This document shows, one piece after another, positions 30,938 through 44,341 of a stretch of DNA of 64,000 nucleotides. The position numbers and the translations under genes are program-made. The notes under the pieces are model-generated. The model was given only the letters and a program-made list of their open reading frames with translations, had not been told where the DNA came from and ran no database searches. The stretch comes from Tetrapyrgos nigripes. Taxonomy: Eukaryota; Basidiomycota; Agaricomycetes; Agaricales; Campanellaceae. The stretch is from assembly GCA_013368315.1 (NCBI GenBank), contig JAACJM010000117.1, positions 1-64,000 of the forward strand, written 5' to 3'. Within the stretch, counting starts at the first letter, position 1, and each line of letters opens with the position of its first letter.

Positions 30938-33900
30938 AGCGGCGAAGGGACTGCCAAGTGGAGTCGTTAGTCAGATATCTTCCTGAAAGTTGGCGAAGAC
31001 CGACGCACCTTTGAGTAGAGACTGTTGAACGACCTCTGAGGAGCTGTTACTGTAGACTCGGTAAGCAGAATCTCGTCTAAGCTGAAGACCAACACACCCT
31101 TGAGCGAAGATACCTGAACGATGAGGAACTATCAGTACTGTCCCTTGATATACCTGTTGTGACCTGTCATTTAAAGTTCTACAACTTCGTCTCATACACC
31201 ATCTCTGCATTGAAAACATGGCAAATTCAGGACTAGTACATTGTCGCGATGTACCGCATTAGACCCGTGGGTGATAGAGTGCTCAACGTTGCCGCCAACC
31301 CGACGGAGAGGTATCGCTGCTCGTGACTGCGCCTGAGTTATTCAAACTTGCTTGCAATGGTTTTTCACAGCTTTCTGTGAATCATAAGAAGAGCACAACA
31401 GATCTATTTTTGAGAGGGGTGATGGTAAGAAGAAAAGGAAGAAAAGGAGTTTTTCTTGCTTACAAAGAGGTCAGTGCTGTATTCCTTCGAAAACAGGGAC
31501 TGGATTCGCAAAAGACGCACATGTACAGCGGCGAAGGAGCTGACACGCACCTTGGATAGAGACGTTTTCACGGCCCGTGATGAACCAACCCCTACGGCGA
31601 TCCTTTTATAAAATTCCTACCACTGTAAGTTCTACACCATCGCTCTACGTACAGTACAGCACCTTCAATAAAGCAGTGAGTCCTGCTGCAGCATCGCAAT
31701 GTATCGCTCTGGCCTCGAGAATGATGGGATCAAAATGGTTTCTGAGATGCATAGGTCCTATTAGTACCCTTTTGTGCTTCGCTTTTGAGGAATCTGTTCT
31801 TGCGATGTAAACATTCATCTTCTTTGTCAAGATTTTCAGAAAGAAAGTGGATATATTTTCGAAACACGAGAGCCTTCAGAAGTGGTAAGAAAACAACCTG
31901 TTGGTTTGCTTATATAAAGTGACTTTGCTCGACTCGGTTGACATCAACACCTCCTCCGAACGGCTTCTTTCTTTACCACTGGGGTAATGGGCCACTGCTT
32001 CGCATGGCAAGTTACGAGGCCCTCCCCATATTAATACCAAAGTTTCACTCTTATGTTATTAACTACACAGCAGCTACTTACATACTAACCACTACGTAGT
32101 GTGAATGAAATAAAGATATGCAAAAAGAAAAAGAAAGAAAAGGGGGAAAATGAGACCGATGTCCAAAAATCAACCACACGCCGCGCTCAGCCATGTCAAG
32201 TCCACAAAGGTATCAAGGGATAAGCTTGGAGATAGAGTTCGAATTGGGTGATAGAGGTACGAGAGCCAAGGCTGGTAGTATCGAGGGCTGTTGATGCGTG
32301 TGTTCTGGAGGCGCTGCCAGAGGTGTTGAATGGAGATGATGTTGTAGATAGAAAGAAGAGAGTTCGCTCAGATGATTACTGCCGATGATTAGGATGGTGT
32401 TGGAAAGCGACAACGACTAACGACGGCGCGACGGCCTTTGTTGGATGTGTTGGTGACCAATAACGAACATAGCAATAGGAATAAAGAACGAAAGAAAGAA
32501 ACAACGAAAGAAGAACAAATCGTTAGCCATACTCTTACTAGCATGGTGAACGCGTCAGACCCGGTATGAGAAGATAACGGTGGTATTTATGAACGAATGG
32601 GAAAAGGGTGAGTGTGTCTCAGGCCGTTCTGCATGGTTCGGACGTGAGGTGATGATGCCGACGACCGTAATAGAGAGAATGAACCAGAGAGTTTACGGCC
32701 CAGGTTAAGAAGTCTAGATGTAGACGTGAATGTTGGGACAGTGACGACTTGAAATCTCACTGACCCAACCATCCCATCCGTCTTGAAGTACTACTCGCAG
32801 TCGCATTTGCATTCCCAGTAGCAAAACTTGCTGCCAGCTAATTCCCATTCTCCCATAATTCGCCCTCTCAAGTTCTGCGGCCCAAATTCGGCCTGTGAAG
32901 GATTGCGAGGGAGGAGAGGCAATTTGTCAGCGCTGTCAAATGGAGTTGATACAACTTGTCGCGGTTCCTACGCGTAACGCGTTCTACAAAGCCTTTAAAT
33001 TTCATTGTGGCGATTTGAAGCGACTCTGGAAGAGAGTCTGTTGGATATATAGTAGGACGGCTTTGTACGTTTTTGGTCGAGGATGATGGTGGATGACGTT
33101 ATTTGGACGCGTTTCTTGGACGCGTACCGTCACCTCTTTCCCATCAAGTCACTCAGAATACTAATGCTTCTAAAGCTCAGCTGAGTAACAGTTTGCTCAT
33201 GAGCTAGTAGGTGCGCGTCCATTCTTTTCTCCTCACCCATGAGGACGACATTTTCTTATTTTCTACGTCTAGCTGCAACAAAAGCCCTGCATATGCCTTG
33301 ACTTAAAGCCTCACACTGGTCCTCTGCGCAATCCACATCCACCAATATTAACCCGTCTCTTCTGTTAATCCAGAGGACTCCATTCATACACCAACATAAA
33401 CCTACTCATAGTCTCATACGTCTCTCAGATTATCTATGTACCCAGTCATCAAAGTCGACGACATTGTGTGCTACCAGGGTTCTTCCCATTACCCAGGCCT
33501 CTTCCGAGTGTGCAGTCACCATTGTCCATTGTAATTGATACTGGATGTTGGCCCGAGCAACGACAATGTCGGTGACACAAGGACACTATCCCTCAACGAA
33601 GTCTCAGTGACTCCGTGTCGTCTTGACTCTTGAATATCTCTCTCGGCATCCTTCCAAACCCTCAAAAACCTTCAAATTACCCCTCCGAAATCATGGCACC
33701 TCACGCGCATGAAATGGAACGTTCCACTGCCCAGAACAATTGAACCATTTTATTAGTGGGAAGATTATGAACGGTAGAAAGGAGTGCAGAGAGTATTGAA
33801 CATGTCTGGTCTGTGGACGAGTTGGGAAGGGCTGAGGACCTACAACGGACGACAACGTCGACGTCGACTTGCGTGGTTGGTTGTTGGATAATGGACATCG

Positions 33901-35122
33901 GGAGGAAGGACTCGAGACTCGGAGGCCTCAACGGCGGCGGCGTTGAGACTTGTATAGTCCCAGCAACGTTTACGATTCGAAGTTCGGTTTAAGAATGCGT
34001 GGAGTAAGCTACAGCTGAAAGTATCGAGTATTGCAGCCCAAATTGTGAGTAGGCTCTTCATTCTTTGTATGTAGGTGACTGACGGCTTTCTTCTTCAGCA
34101 ATCCTGGTTTTCTTTGACCGAGTACAATCTGAATTAGCGCTGTAGAAGTTGATGCATATGGGCTGGATTGGGTTCACTTTCTCTCGTTGCTCGGAGTCGT
34201 GATTACTTGGTGCGACGCTAGTACAGGTATGTATTCATTTACCATCTTTCTTCCTTATGTTTCTACGTTTAACTCGTTGGAAAATGCATGTGCTCACTTT
34301 TCCTCTTAGTCCTCAGACGAATCCAACCTTGCAGCCAGACACCGGACAGTGACTCGATTTCGACCAAGCATAATGCACATGGGCCTGAAATAAACCGACT
34401 CATTAGTGACCGTCCTCCAGCCCTCGTTTCTTTATCAAGATACGTGACCGTCCCAACCTGCCTAGCCCCCACAGTGTATTGCCTTCAACATACATCCCCC
34501 AACGACACTGGCGATACCAAGACCATCTTTCCATCTTCCCCTGCAAGCAAATCCTGGAAAATTACCCATCGAACTCAAGCCCGTAACTTCTCACGCCTGA
34601 CCTTTGGATAATCATTCAACAGGACTCTGTGTTTTGACAGTCATGTTGTCGGGAAGAAGGCCCCAAAAGGCTATCGGCGCCAGTGATGGACATTGAGTAA
34701 GGCCTGGGGCTGGGACAAGTTGGCGGGAACGGCGTGTGCGGACGAGTAAGCTGGAAACTGTAGGATGGAGTCAGGATGGGCCGGGGAGTACTTCGGAGGT
34801 TGCGTTGGAGTTGTCAAGGAACGCGAGTTTCGACTCTCGAGTAAGTTTTCCATTTTTCTGAAAAAATTTCTCTCGTTGTATTTGACGACCTTATTAGGAA
34901 ATTTTTTAACTGTCAACTTGTCAAACTGGAAACTGTCCTCTCGTTCCGGCTATCCCGTCCTAGCTATGCGCTCTCTGAAGAGGATTGACGACTCACGTAA
35001 ACTGTTACTTCGTCCGGGCAGCAAACTGCAGCAAAGTCCAATGGAAGATCACGTGATTTCTATGCAGCATCGCGTCAGCACACGCTGACCAAACACCGAC
35101 TCTTTCCACTACCACACGCACC
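30938..35122. other. ~4.2 kb interval with no convincing gene
   Basis: The first 600 bp are the upstream region of the minus-strand HET gene; at 31503-31535 a diverged copy of the HET start region recurs (GATTCGCAAAAGACGCACAT plus GCGGCGAAGG on the plus strand). From 31.6 to 35.1 kb I find only short frames with no splice support or familiar motif. No tRNA or other RNA gene seen. Confidence 0.4.
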
Positions 35123-38100
35123 ATGAAGGACCCCCAATCCCAGCGCGAAATCTTCACCTCCGTTCCAAACATCCCACAACTACCGGAAGAAGGTCAAAAT
35201 AGCTTAAGTGATGCAGAGAAGGGACAGGCAGGCATCACGCCGCGCCGGTCTTCTGGAAAACCCTCTGTGCTAGCAGTAGACAACGTTGGACGCGAGGGAG
35301 AAGCCAAAAACCGTAAATCTATCTTTTCAAATAGATTTGCCAGCGACGCTGACATGAATTGCCATTGTAGAGTCAAAGCTCGACTTGTCTGGATCTGTCC
35401 CCACCGGCACTGTGAACGCCCCCATGAAGTCAGCTTCTGTCGCTCAACGTGATTCACATATCGACGTTTCCCGGCGTTCGCATGATACTCAAGCGGATTC
35501 CGAAGGTGAGTCTGCTTTTGTCGTTCGTTTGTCTTACTTGCTTGGATACTGACTGCTTCGCTAGTCCGTAACTTTGGGGAAGAAAAGTCCAAGTCGCTAC
35601 CTAGGGCCGACATTAGTAAGTAACTACCTACTTTCCGAAAGAAATGACCTCTTACATGTATGTAGACAACGCGGATGAGACCCCTTCTGGTCTAACGGGT
35701 AAACCAACTTTTCAAAGGGTCGACGAACGTGAGTGACAGTGTGTTGTGTTGCTGGTCCTGTACTGAATAGTGATTGTCTTTCAGAATCGGAAGGTGGCAA
35801 GTTACCGGGTAACCTATGTGACTCCGTTGTACGAATTTCGGAAAACCTTGAGACACTTCTTTCCTTGATTACTGAACGCAGTGAGTAGTCCTTGCATATC
35901 AGATGGAGTGTTTGTTTTTTCATTGACTGTGTGGTGACTGTAGACAATGGCCCAGAGAATGTGAACACAAGAGATACAAGTCAGAAGCATGTCACCGAGA
36001 CCGAGAAGATGAAAGGGAATCTTCGCCGACTATTGGGCATTCCAGAATATCAGAGTTTGTACACTGGTGAGTCTTCATGATAACGCTACGACTCTCTGAG
36101 TAATCAGTCATCTTCTTAGGAAACAGAGATTATGACTATACTCGGAAATATCCTCAGGATGAGTTTGGCAAAGAGGTGAGGGAGAACGCTCGAGTGTGGA
36201 AAGTTTATCTAGATGAGGCGGAAGCTTTTGATGATGAGATGTTGAAGGGTTTCCGGGACACTCTTGATGCTCTTCTTGTGTTTGTGAGTATGGACTATCA
36301 TCCTTAAGGGTTACTTTATTGACCTGAGTATTAGGCAGCACTCTTTTCTGCTGTAGTGACATCTTTTGTCATTTCCACTGTTGTAAATCTCCAACCAGAC
36401 TACACTGAGATCACAGCTAGGCTTATGGTTGAACAGAACCAGCTGCTTCGTGCTGCTGGAAATGCCACAGTGATCAATGCTGTGCCAGAGGCATCGGTCA
36501 ACTTGAACAGTGCTGATGTCAGTACCAAAGATCTCTGGATCAATAGCCTGTTCTTTGCCAGTCTGTCCCTCTCACTGGCCACAGCTCTTCTTTCTGTGCT
36601 TGTCAAGCAATGGCTTCAAGCATACAACTCTTCCCTTCCCACTGGTAATGCTTGTGAGCGTGCCAAGATCCGTCAATTCCGTTACCTTGGATTCAAACAG
36701 TGGAAAGTTCCCGAGATCATTGGAATCCTACCCATTATACTCCATGCCTCCCTTGGCCTCTTTATGGTTGGCCTTTCAGTCTATGTTTCAGAGCTTCAGC
36801 AATCCCTTTGTTGGATTGTGGTCTCTGTCACTGTCATCTCCTTTTTGATGTATTTTGGAAGCATCATTATTCCTGTTATCCACATCCAATGTCCATATAG
36901 AATCCCAATACTATTTGCTCCCCTCAATCTCCTTTCATTTCCTGTCAGAATTGCCAACTACCATTGGCAAAAACTCCTCTTTCACTTTCAATGGCTATAC
37001 TGTCATACACATGCTACACTGCCTGAATGGCCCTCTGCCCCAAACAAGTCACTTATGAATGCAGAGGCCATGTTTCTGAAACTCAAGAATGAAGATGAAG
37101 GCAAATTAGCATTATCATCTACTCGCCATCACATTATACTGGGGAATTGTCTTAAATGGCTACAATCTCTGCAATCAAATGATTCCATCCAGCAGGTGGT
37201 TTATCAGGCTGTGCATGGTGTTTTTCATGATAATGCTGTCAGACTTGCAGATGGGAGTATCTGGAGGTTTCACTCAGCTTTAGAATGCTATGTGACATTC
37301 CTTGACTGGAAATTGATTGAAGCCTTCATATGGAGTACACTACAGAGGAAGGATGAAACAGATAATCACAAAGTCTGTTTATCAGTCTATGGACTCTGGA
37401 GAAAGGCTAAACAACAGATTTCTCATCTTCCTTTCCTGGAACCAACATATACCCTTCATGATGCTGCTGTATATGGACACTTGCATATAGTCAAAGCCTT
37501 GGTTGAACACAGTGCATACGTCAATGCACAGGGTGGGAATTATGGGTTCGCATTGCATGCAGCAGCACTATGTGGGCATTTGGACATTGTCAAGTATCTT
37601 GTGGAGAAGGGAGCAAATGTCAATGCAAAGGGAGGGAAATATGGGTTTGCATTGCATGCAGCAGCAACTGAGGACTTAGGTCTTGTCAAGTACCTTGTAG
37701 AGAAGGGAGCAAATGTTCATGCAGAGGGAGGATATTTTGGGTTTGCACTGCAAGCAGCAGCAAGATGGGGACATTTGGATATTGTCAAGTATCTTGTGGA
37801 GAATGGAGCAGATGTTAATGCAGAGGGAGGGGAATATGGATTTGCATTGCAAGCAGCAGCATATTGGGGAAAGTTGGATGTTGTTAAGTACTTTGGAGAG
37901 AAGGGAGCAAATGTTAATGCAAAAGGAGGATATTTTGGATTTGCATTGCATGCAGCAGCACGATGTGGACACTTGGACATTGTCAAGTATCTTGTGGAGA
38001 ATGGAGCAGATGCCAATGCACAGGGGGGAGAATATGGGTTTGCATTGCAAGCAGCAGCATATTGGGGGAGATTGGATATTATTAAGTATTTTGTGGAGGA

Positions 38101-38218
38101 GAAGGGTGTGGATGTTAATGTAAAGGGAGGAAAATATGGGTCTGCACTCAGAGCAGCACAGGAAGGAGGTGAACCAGAGATTGTCAAATATCTGCAAAAA
38201 CATAGAGCAACTGAGTAG
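35123..38218 (+). CDS. DUF6535 membrane protein with C-terminal ankyrin repeats, 901 aa, eight exons
   Basis: Exons 35123-35312, 35371-35505, 35565-35615, 35666-35728, 35785-35880, 35944-36066, 36120-36283, 36335-38218; all introns GT-AG (49-63 bp), 2706 nt open frame. Residues 1-220 are polar and spread over small phase-1 exons. DUF6535 starts at about 250 (VWKVYLDEAEAFDDEMLKGF, then AALFSAVVTSFVI) and continues through four hydrophobic segments (for example LWINSLFFASLSLSLATALL, IIGILPIILHASLGLFMVGL, IVVSVTVISFLMYFGSIIIP). The last ~250 residues are eight ankyrin repeats of ~33 residues. DUF6535 is a basidiomycete-specific domain of unknown function; the ankyrin part suggests a cytoplasmic protein-binding face on a membrane anchor. 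Some other fungal repeat receptors also have near-identical repeats, so a recognition role is possible but unproven. Confidence 0.85.
37447..38200 (+). repeat. Ankyrin-coding tandem repeats, eight units of ~99 bp
   Basis: Units begin at roughly 99 bp spacing with the codons for FALHAAA/FALQAAA; DNA between units is much more alike than is usual for ankyrin repeats (for example GTCAAGTATCTTGTGGAGAA recurs in units 2, 4 and 6). Unit 3 is two codons short. Suggests recent unit duplication or gene conversion. Confidence 0.85.
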
Positions 38219-39280
38219 GACTAATTTTGAAGTCCAGGTACTTAAATAGATATCTAGCTTGTTCATTCCAGATTTTCTCAGGTTTCCTCTTTGTTATTGC
38301 AATTTGCAAAACTAATGATTTGATTGGAAAAGAAAAAAAAAACTTTCAATGGCTTGACTCCTGCATGATGTTATTGTGTTTTTATTTTATTTTATTTTGG
38401 AAACCTGTTAAGTCCAGGCAGATACTGATGCTGGGAAACACCAGGATCTGGGAAGCAATGGATCCAGACAAAACCAGACAGGAAGGATAAGGAAGACAAT
38501 ATGGATTCCAGTCGGAAGGACTGGGAAGTCAAGACGGAAAGTATATGGCACCCTTAGTACCACCTCGCTAGTTGTCTGTTGGAATCAATTGAAAAGTATT
38601 GGAGACCAGCTAAATTGATTTTAGACTTAAGCTATCTACTACAAAGTTGCTAGCTTAAGTACTATTTTGGAGGTATTTGGAATTAGATAGGAAAGATTTG
38701 GAAATGAAGTACTAATATAACTTAAAAAGGAAATGACAAAGGGAAACACTCAATTTGCTATCATCACATGAAACCCTTTGGAAGGAAAAGGAAGGGAAGT
38801 ATATGGTGCTACAGGATATGGATGGAAATTGTGGGAAATATGAATGTGAGCTGTCTGGTTAGTATCTGATATTACTTGGATAGGATCTGATGGGAAATAT
38901 GGGATAAACAGATTTGTGGCAGCTCAGATATGAAATGGAAATGAGAATGAGTCAGAAAGGGAAGACTCAGAAAGTAATCGGAAAGAATTGGAAAGAGTCA
39001 TGGAAAGGCATAGGCTTTACAGTATCCCTCTCTTAGGCCTTGAGCCCTCAAGAGGCATGGAAAGGAATAGGGTCTAAAAGGAAACAAAGTTATGAAGCAA
39101 TAGGAACAAAAATAGAACAAGAGTGGACCCCAAATCAGAACAATAGAATATTATGGGGACGATCAGAATGGGGTTGAGTTACCAAATTTGGAAATAGAAT
39201 ATGGAAAACAATGGGAATGGTCTGTACGCAATTTGAAAGGTATAAAAGTGGGTTACCTTGGAATCTGGTTTTCCCCCATC
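38219..39280. other. A+T-rich interval downstream of the DUF6535 gene
   Basis: 3' flank and purine-rich DNA (many GGAAR runs between 38490 and 39180). No gene seen. Confidence 0.4.
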
Positions 39281-40117
39281 ATGTCCTCTGATACCACCTC
39301 TATTTCTACTACCCACAAACCCCTCGGTGTTTCTGCTCTTGTTACAGCTTTCCTTGAAGAGTGGAAGAAGGAGAATCTGGAACCTCTGGTTCTGAAGCAG
39401 CCTGAATCGGTAGTGGAGAAACCTGTTCTGCCCTTGGTCTGTGTTGCTGAAAAGTCAGAAATTTGAAGGGAGAATGAGGCTTGTAAGTAATGGATTGACT
39501 GTGGATAGGTAGGGATTGACTTTGTTTTCTTCAGCATTCAAATGTTACAACCAGGTGAAGAAGGAGGTCAATGCTGTGCAGGAGGTTTGGGATTTGTGGG
39601 ATGAGAAGCAGAAAGATGTGGAGAAGGACAATCAGGAGGCTTTGGAGGTGGAAGAGGTGCAGAGGTTGGCAGAGTGGGTGAAGAGGGGGGAGGCTTGGAA
39701 AGCCATGGAGCAGGTTGTGGAGGCAGAGGTTTCTGTAGTGGGGCCATTGGAAAAATTGAAGGGAAAACATCCTGCAGGGAGTGAGCTGAGTAGTCCACAG
39801 GCAGCTTGTAGGAAGCAGATGGAAGAGCAGACCAATGAGGAAGAGAGTGGAAGTGGAGAGGAGGATGATTTGGAAATGGGTGACAAGTTTGGAGTGGTAA
39901 GTCCTTCCCAATGGATTCTGAGGTTTTTCCTACTGATAGTTTTAAGCAGGCTTGTCGTCATTGTGAAGAGAAAAAGTTGAAGTATGTGTCACAAGGCAGT
40001 GGAAAGCAGGTGTGTGCCCTGTGTGCAGTTACTCACATGGGATGTAGTTTCACTGGCCAGAAGGAAATCATTCTGGACATGTCCCTTCTTGTTGCCATTC
40101 AGTTGGCACAACTTTGA
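39281..40117 (+). pseudogene. Cysteine-cluster protein gene of unknown family, one in-frame stop
   Basis: Three exons: 39281-39484, 39536-39896, 39950-40117, joined by GT-AG introns that keep one frame. The protein begins MSSDTTSISTTHKPLGVSAL; exon 2 is highly charged (EVWDLWDEKQKDVEKDNQEA, likely coiled coil), and exon 3 holds a Cys cluster, CRHCEEKKLK...CALCAVTHMGC, that could bind zinc. The only defect is TGA at 39464-39466 where CGA (Arg, as in IRREN) would fit. I do not recognise the family; the pattern of a charged helix followed by paired CxxC motifs is common in multi-copy agaricomycete genes linked to repeats. Confidence 0.5.
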
Positions 40118-42652
40118 TGACTAGTCCATATGGGAAATGTCCTGGAAGTTGTCACAGAGAGTCTTGAGGTTGAAATCCTGGAGATGGGAGAGGATGTGTG
40201 GATGGACAATGAGGAAGGGAAAGGGTAAAGGGAGCAATTCAGGGTCAAGGAAGAAGCCAAGTTCAAAGGCTACTGTGGATGAGTAAGGGATGCACCAGAC
40301 ACACAAGGAATGGACTTTGTAATATAGTGTATATAGATTTTTTGCATGTATGGATGGGCAAAAATTTTCTTGGGGAAATTTCGAGTGAAGTCTAAGTGAG
40401 ATCCCAAACAGAATCTAATGGTAGAGACAGAAGAGACAGAGATGGAATGTGTCAGTAATAGGTGGTTTTTGTAATTAAGTGCTAGGAACTACACCCAAAC
40501 ACAAAACCTTATACAAATGTAAATGAGACGAGTGTTCCAAGTAGTCAGAGTACTCAAACTCCCAGTTTACTTGTACTATAAGTACTTTTGATCAGGGTTT
40601 TTCAATGAAGTTAGCACTTAGCACACAACACAATAAACACAAGTTTAACACCAAGGGGATCAACGAGTCCCAAATCAAACACTTGCAGGCCACAGTTGCC
40701 TTAAAATCAAACACTTAATAGACCAAAAGGTCAACACAAAGATTGTAGCTATAACCACAAAATGTTCAATTTAAACTCTGTTATCTCCAACACAATGTTT
40801 ATACTTGTAGAGAGTGCAGTTAAGTTTGTTTAGAAGCTTTAGTCTGTGTTTCACATCCTCTACTATTGCTAGCAAGATCCAATACTCTACAGTACATGGC
40901 TTGGGTAGCTACTCATAATATCTGGTCCTTTTATACTACTTGCAGCTACAACTATACAGTTACTTATTTCTTTTTGATGTCTGCTAAAAGGTATGTAGAG
41001 AAAATACAAAACAAATTGAAAAGGCCGTTAGTGAGTTCTACCTATTTCCTTATAAGTAAAGACTTGCTTATTAGGGTATACAGAAAACTGTTCAATATTA
41101 TATAAATACTTGTAGGAACTTTCTTCTTTCCTCTTTGTAAGCCATCTGGTGTTTCGTGTACCATCCTGGTTAGTGAGCATCGCATCCATGACTCAGAACG
41201 TTCCACTTATGACTGCTAGGTCCCTCGTATGGGTCCTTACGCCAGGGGCATAGGGTTTTCTTGTAGTTTCTTTATTCCATTCAGTTTTCCTTCCCCTTTT
41301 CTCTGATCTTGCTTTATACATGCTCTATGCATTGCCAACAGTCTACTACTTAGTCCTACATACGAGTCCAGCTCTTCTGCAGTCCCATTCACATACTTAT
41401 TCATCCTTCAACACTTTCAATGCCTAGCTAGATGCTTACTGGCAGATTTATCCTTATCCAGAAATACTATTACCTGTTTGGATTGTATTCCGATCATTCA
41501 GATGTACTGTGACTTAGTGCTTCTGTCCCTTATATCTCTGTGTAGAGACGTCTGTTCACTATCCCCTCTGTACCAATGGATAGCTGAACTCTCTGGGACC
41601 CTGTACATATATACTTTGTCCTACTTTTATCCACATGTACCTTTTACAGATACTTAAGACTCCCTTGAAGCTGTCTTAGTACTATGGGATTTACTGATAC
41701 ATAGATCTAAACCTAGCTGATCTTAGCACTGTCTTCTCTGATTGACCTTTCAGCTGAGGATTGTGCTGCTTACACATTCCTATGCCTGTGAATAGGGGCT
41801 ATCTCGCACTTCACTGTCCCTTTGGATCACGCTAGCAGTACTAGTCATTATAATAGGATTCGAAGGCCTTTGTAGGCTATCTTTATTATTTGGTGGGTCT
41901 GCTATCATAACTTCAACTCATACATATCTATCATAGTACTTAGAATGAGTCGTTTTCTCCATCCATAAGCACTTAATATTATTGTACAGTTGTTTTCTAG
42001 TCCTGCTAGGTCTTAACTAGCAGTTCAGGGCTCACCCTAGTCCTCTTATTCCCTTAAAAGAACATCAAAACTGATATTATGGACCCAAATCTAAGTATGT
42101 ATATGGTGATTTTGTATGGTGTATCATCTCCCCCCAACTAAAGATCTTGACCATCCCTTGGTCAATGGATTCAATAGAGGTAAAGCTGATGCTGTGCTAA
42201 CTCATTTTTGAGCTCTGGGTACATTTTGGCCTTAGCATGTGGTCCATTCCAGCCCAACTTCTTTGTTTGATCATTGTAAGCATGCACAGTCCCTGTTTCA
42301 TATGTTTTCTGGAAAAGAAGCCTGCAATCGTATCCATTTGTATGAATCATTCACTTTCTGGCCATCAAACTATACATTCGGGATTACCCTGAATAACTAA
42401 TCTAGCTTTTCTCGAGTTGTGGGTCCCAGTTCTGATTGGATTTTCTGGTCAGGAACATTGTGAAAGGCCAGTTCCCTGTTTGAGGCCTGTGATCTGGGGT
42501 TAGGGCGTTGTTGGCTGTACCCTAGCATGATCATAGAGAAGTAGGTAAAAGCTTTTCGACTTGAAATTTTTCCAAGTCCCCATTCTTGCCTTCTCCATCA
42601 TCAACCACATCCTCTCACCAATTCCCTCTTCTCCACTTGTTGTTCTGTTGCT
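40118..42652. other. A+T-rich gene-free interval
   Basis: About 2.5 kb with no supported frame over 80 codons. Probably decayed repeat DNA; I could not define ends of any element. Confidence 0.4.
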
Positions 42653-43677
42653 ATGCCTCCAAGATCAACCATGCCAAAGCCCATTAGCAACTCATCCTTC
42701 CATCCTCATCACCTCAATCCTTACAGCCACAAACTTCGCTGTCAGTTACTGGAACTATGTGATCAGTATGAGAACGTGTATTGTTGGGCTTGGGTTAGTT
42801 GTCAAAGCCTGAGCAATGACAATCTGAAATTTGTTGTGACCAGGGTTCCTTTCATTGTGCGTCCTTCACTTTTTCTTTTTCTCTCATTCATATTCACTTT
42901 TACTTGGTTCTAGCACGATTTATGGCACTCCATATATACTCATCCCAATGATTTTCCTCCCTGGATGCTGAATGTGGTCGTGATGGCCCTCAATCTGGTC
43001 ATCACCACTTTCCTGGCCAAGTGCAATTTCAAGAATTGAAATTTGCATCCCTCATTGGATTTTTCCTGGTTGACAATTGCAATTGTTTACCCAACTGGGA
43101 TTTTGAGGAAGTCCTGCCTCGTCAAGATAATTTGGTGAGTCCTCCTTCTTATTTTGCCTCCTCAGGATGCCTAATGACCTTCACTATTATAGGTGGATGA
43201 GCTTTTGTACTTGGACGAACTCGCTAGCATCCCTAGCTCAAGTTCCCTCAAAATTAAGGTCCTCCCCTCAAAAAGCTCAAGACCATGATTGTGGCTGTTT
43301 CGTTTTCATGTACTTTTGAGTACTGAACTCTCGTTTTTCCAGCCTAGCATTCTTAAATTCTCATGTCCAACGAGCAAGTCTGTTCCCACAGCTGAAGAAT
43401 GCGCTAAGGCTAACAAGAAGAAAAGCAAGGGCAGGCAAAAGGCCAAGGACCAGGATCAGGGTGTGATGCGTGTCATCTGTCCTGCCCCTTCACAGGTATG
43501 TTCTCCCTTTTTCCTCTTTTCCTTTTGAACTTTTTGCTGACACTTATCTGCTAGCTAGAGGCTCCCATACCAAAGTATGTATATCGGCCATACCAGGGGG
43601 TTCGCCAGCCTCCTTCATGTCAATACCGTCCTCCTTTCCCTCAACTTCAATATCCTTCGCCTCCACTTCCAGCATAG
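42653..43677 (+). pseudogene. Unknown multi-exon gene, probably decayed, just left of the gypsy insertion
   Basis: A plausible start at 42653 (MPPRSTMPKPISN) leads to an intron donor at 42857. Later exon-like segments with good splice signals follow: one ending at 43134 before GTGAGT (DFEEVLPRQDNL), one ending at 43495 (a Lys-rich KKKSKGRQKAKDQ then VICPAPSQ) and a final one from about 43560 to a TAG at 43675 (YVYRPYQGVRQPPSC). Near 42950-43040 the frame appears to shift, so I treat the gene as broken. The family is not recognised; a similar structure of many short exons is seen on the right of the gypsy element (58.9-59.5 kb). Confidence 0.35.
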
Positions 43678-43898
43678 TGTCACGAACTGCTACAATTCTC
43701 CTTCCTCTTCTAATTTATTATTGAACCCTTTCTCTGATCATTCGTCCATTGCATTTCCTTGATAAATCCTTCAACCTTATACTTCTGACTTTGAACTTTA
43801 TAAAACTTGTCAAACTCTATAATAACTGTCAATCAATCTTCTCATCTTTCTTATCTTGTATCTATGCTTCCTATCTTTAACTTGATTGATCTGATCTT

Positions 43899-44341
43899 TG
43901 TCATGACGTCTATATTTGGTACTATTTTCTTCTTATCTCCGTATCCTCGGACCTTTACACCATTTGACTCTTGTTCCACATGCTACGCACCGGACCTTTC
44001 ATTTCTCCGATACAGCTTCAATACAGCTTCTTGACAGCTTCCTTTACAGCTTCCTTTACAGCTTTCTTTACAGCTTTACTTTTACATATATAAACCCTGC
44101 CCTGACACCTGGTTCCCCATCTTGACCTCTTCGTCGTTGGGACCAGGTGTGTATTCCCCTTTTCATTACTTCTTTCACCTTTACTGATGGGCACTGTAGT
44201 TCCAGTACTTACTGCTGTCTGTTAGGTATTTAATACATTCTTTGTCGTTGGGACCAGTTCCAGTACTTACTGCTGTCTGTTAGTCGAGTCGAGCCCGTAG
44301 CTCCTCGTTATCGCTATCTAAGTGCTCGCCTCTTTGTGACA
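43899..44341 (+). repeat. 5' LTR of the gypsy element
   Basis: 443 bp, TG...CA ends. U3 holds six ACAGCTT repeats about 11-12 bp apart (44011-44080) just before the TATA box TATATAAA at 44087-44094. A 27 bp segment (TTCCAGTACTTACTGCTGTC...) is duplicated within the LTR. Confidence 0.95.
44087..44094 (+). promoter_or_regulatory. TATA box in the gypsy 5' LTR
   Basis: TATATAAA, preceded by the ACAGCTT repeat cluster; same sequence in the 3' LTR at about 58416. Confidence 0.6.

Noticed and set aside
37676..38266. 196-codon minus-strand Cys/Ser-rich frame
   Set aside because: Antisense of the ankyrin repeats; the apparent repeats are just the complement of the 99 bp units.
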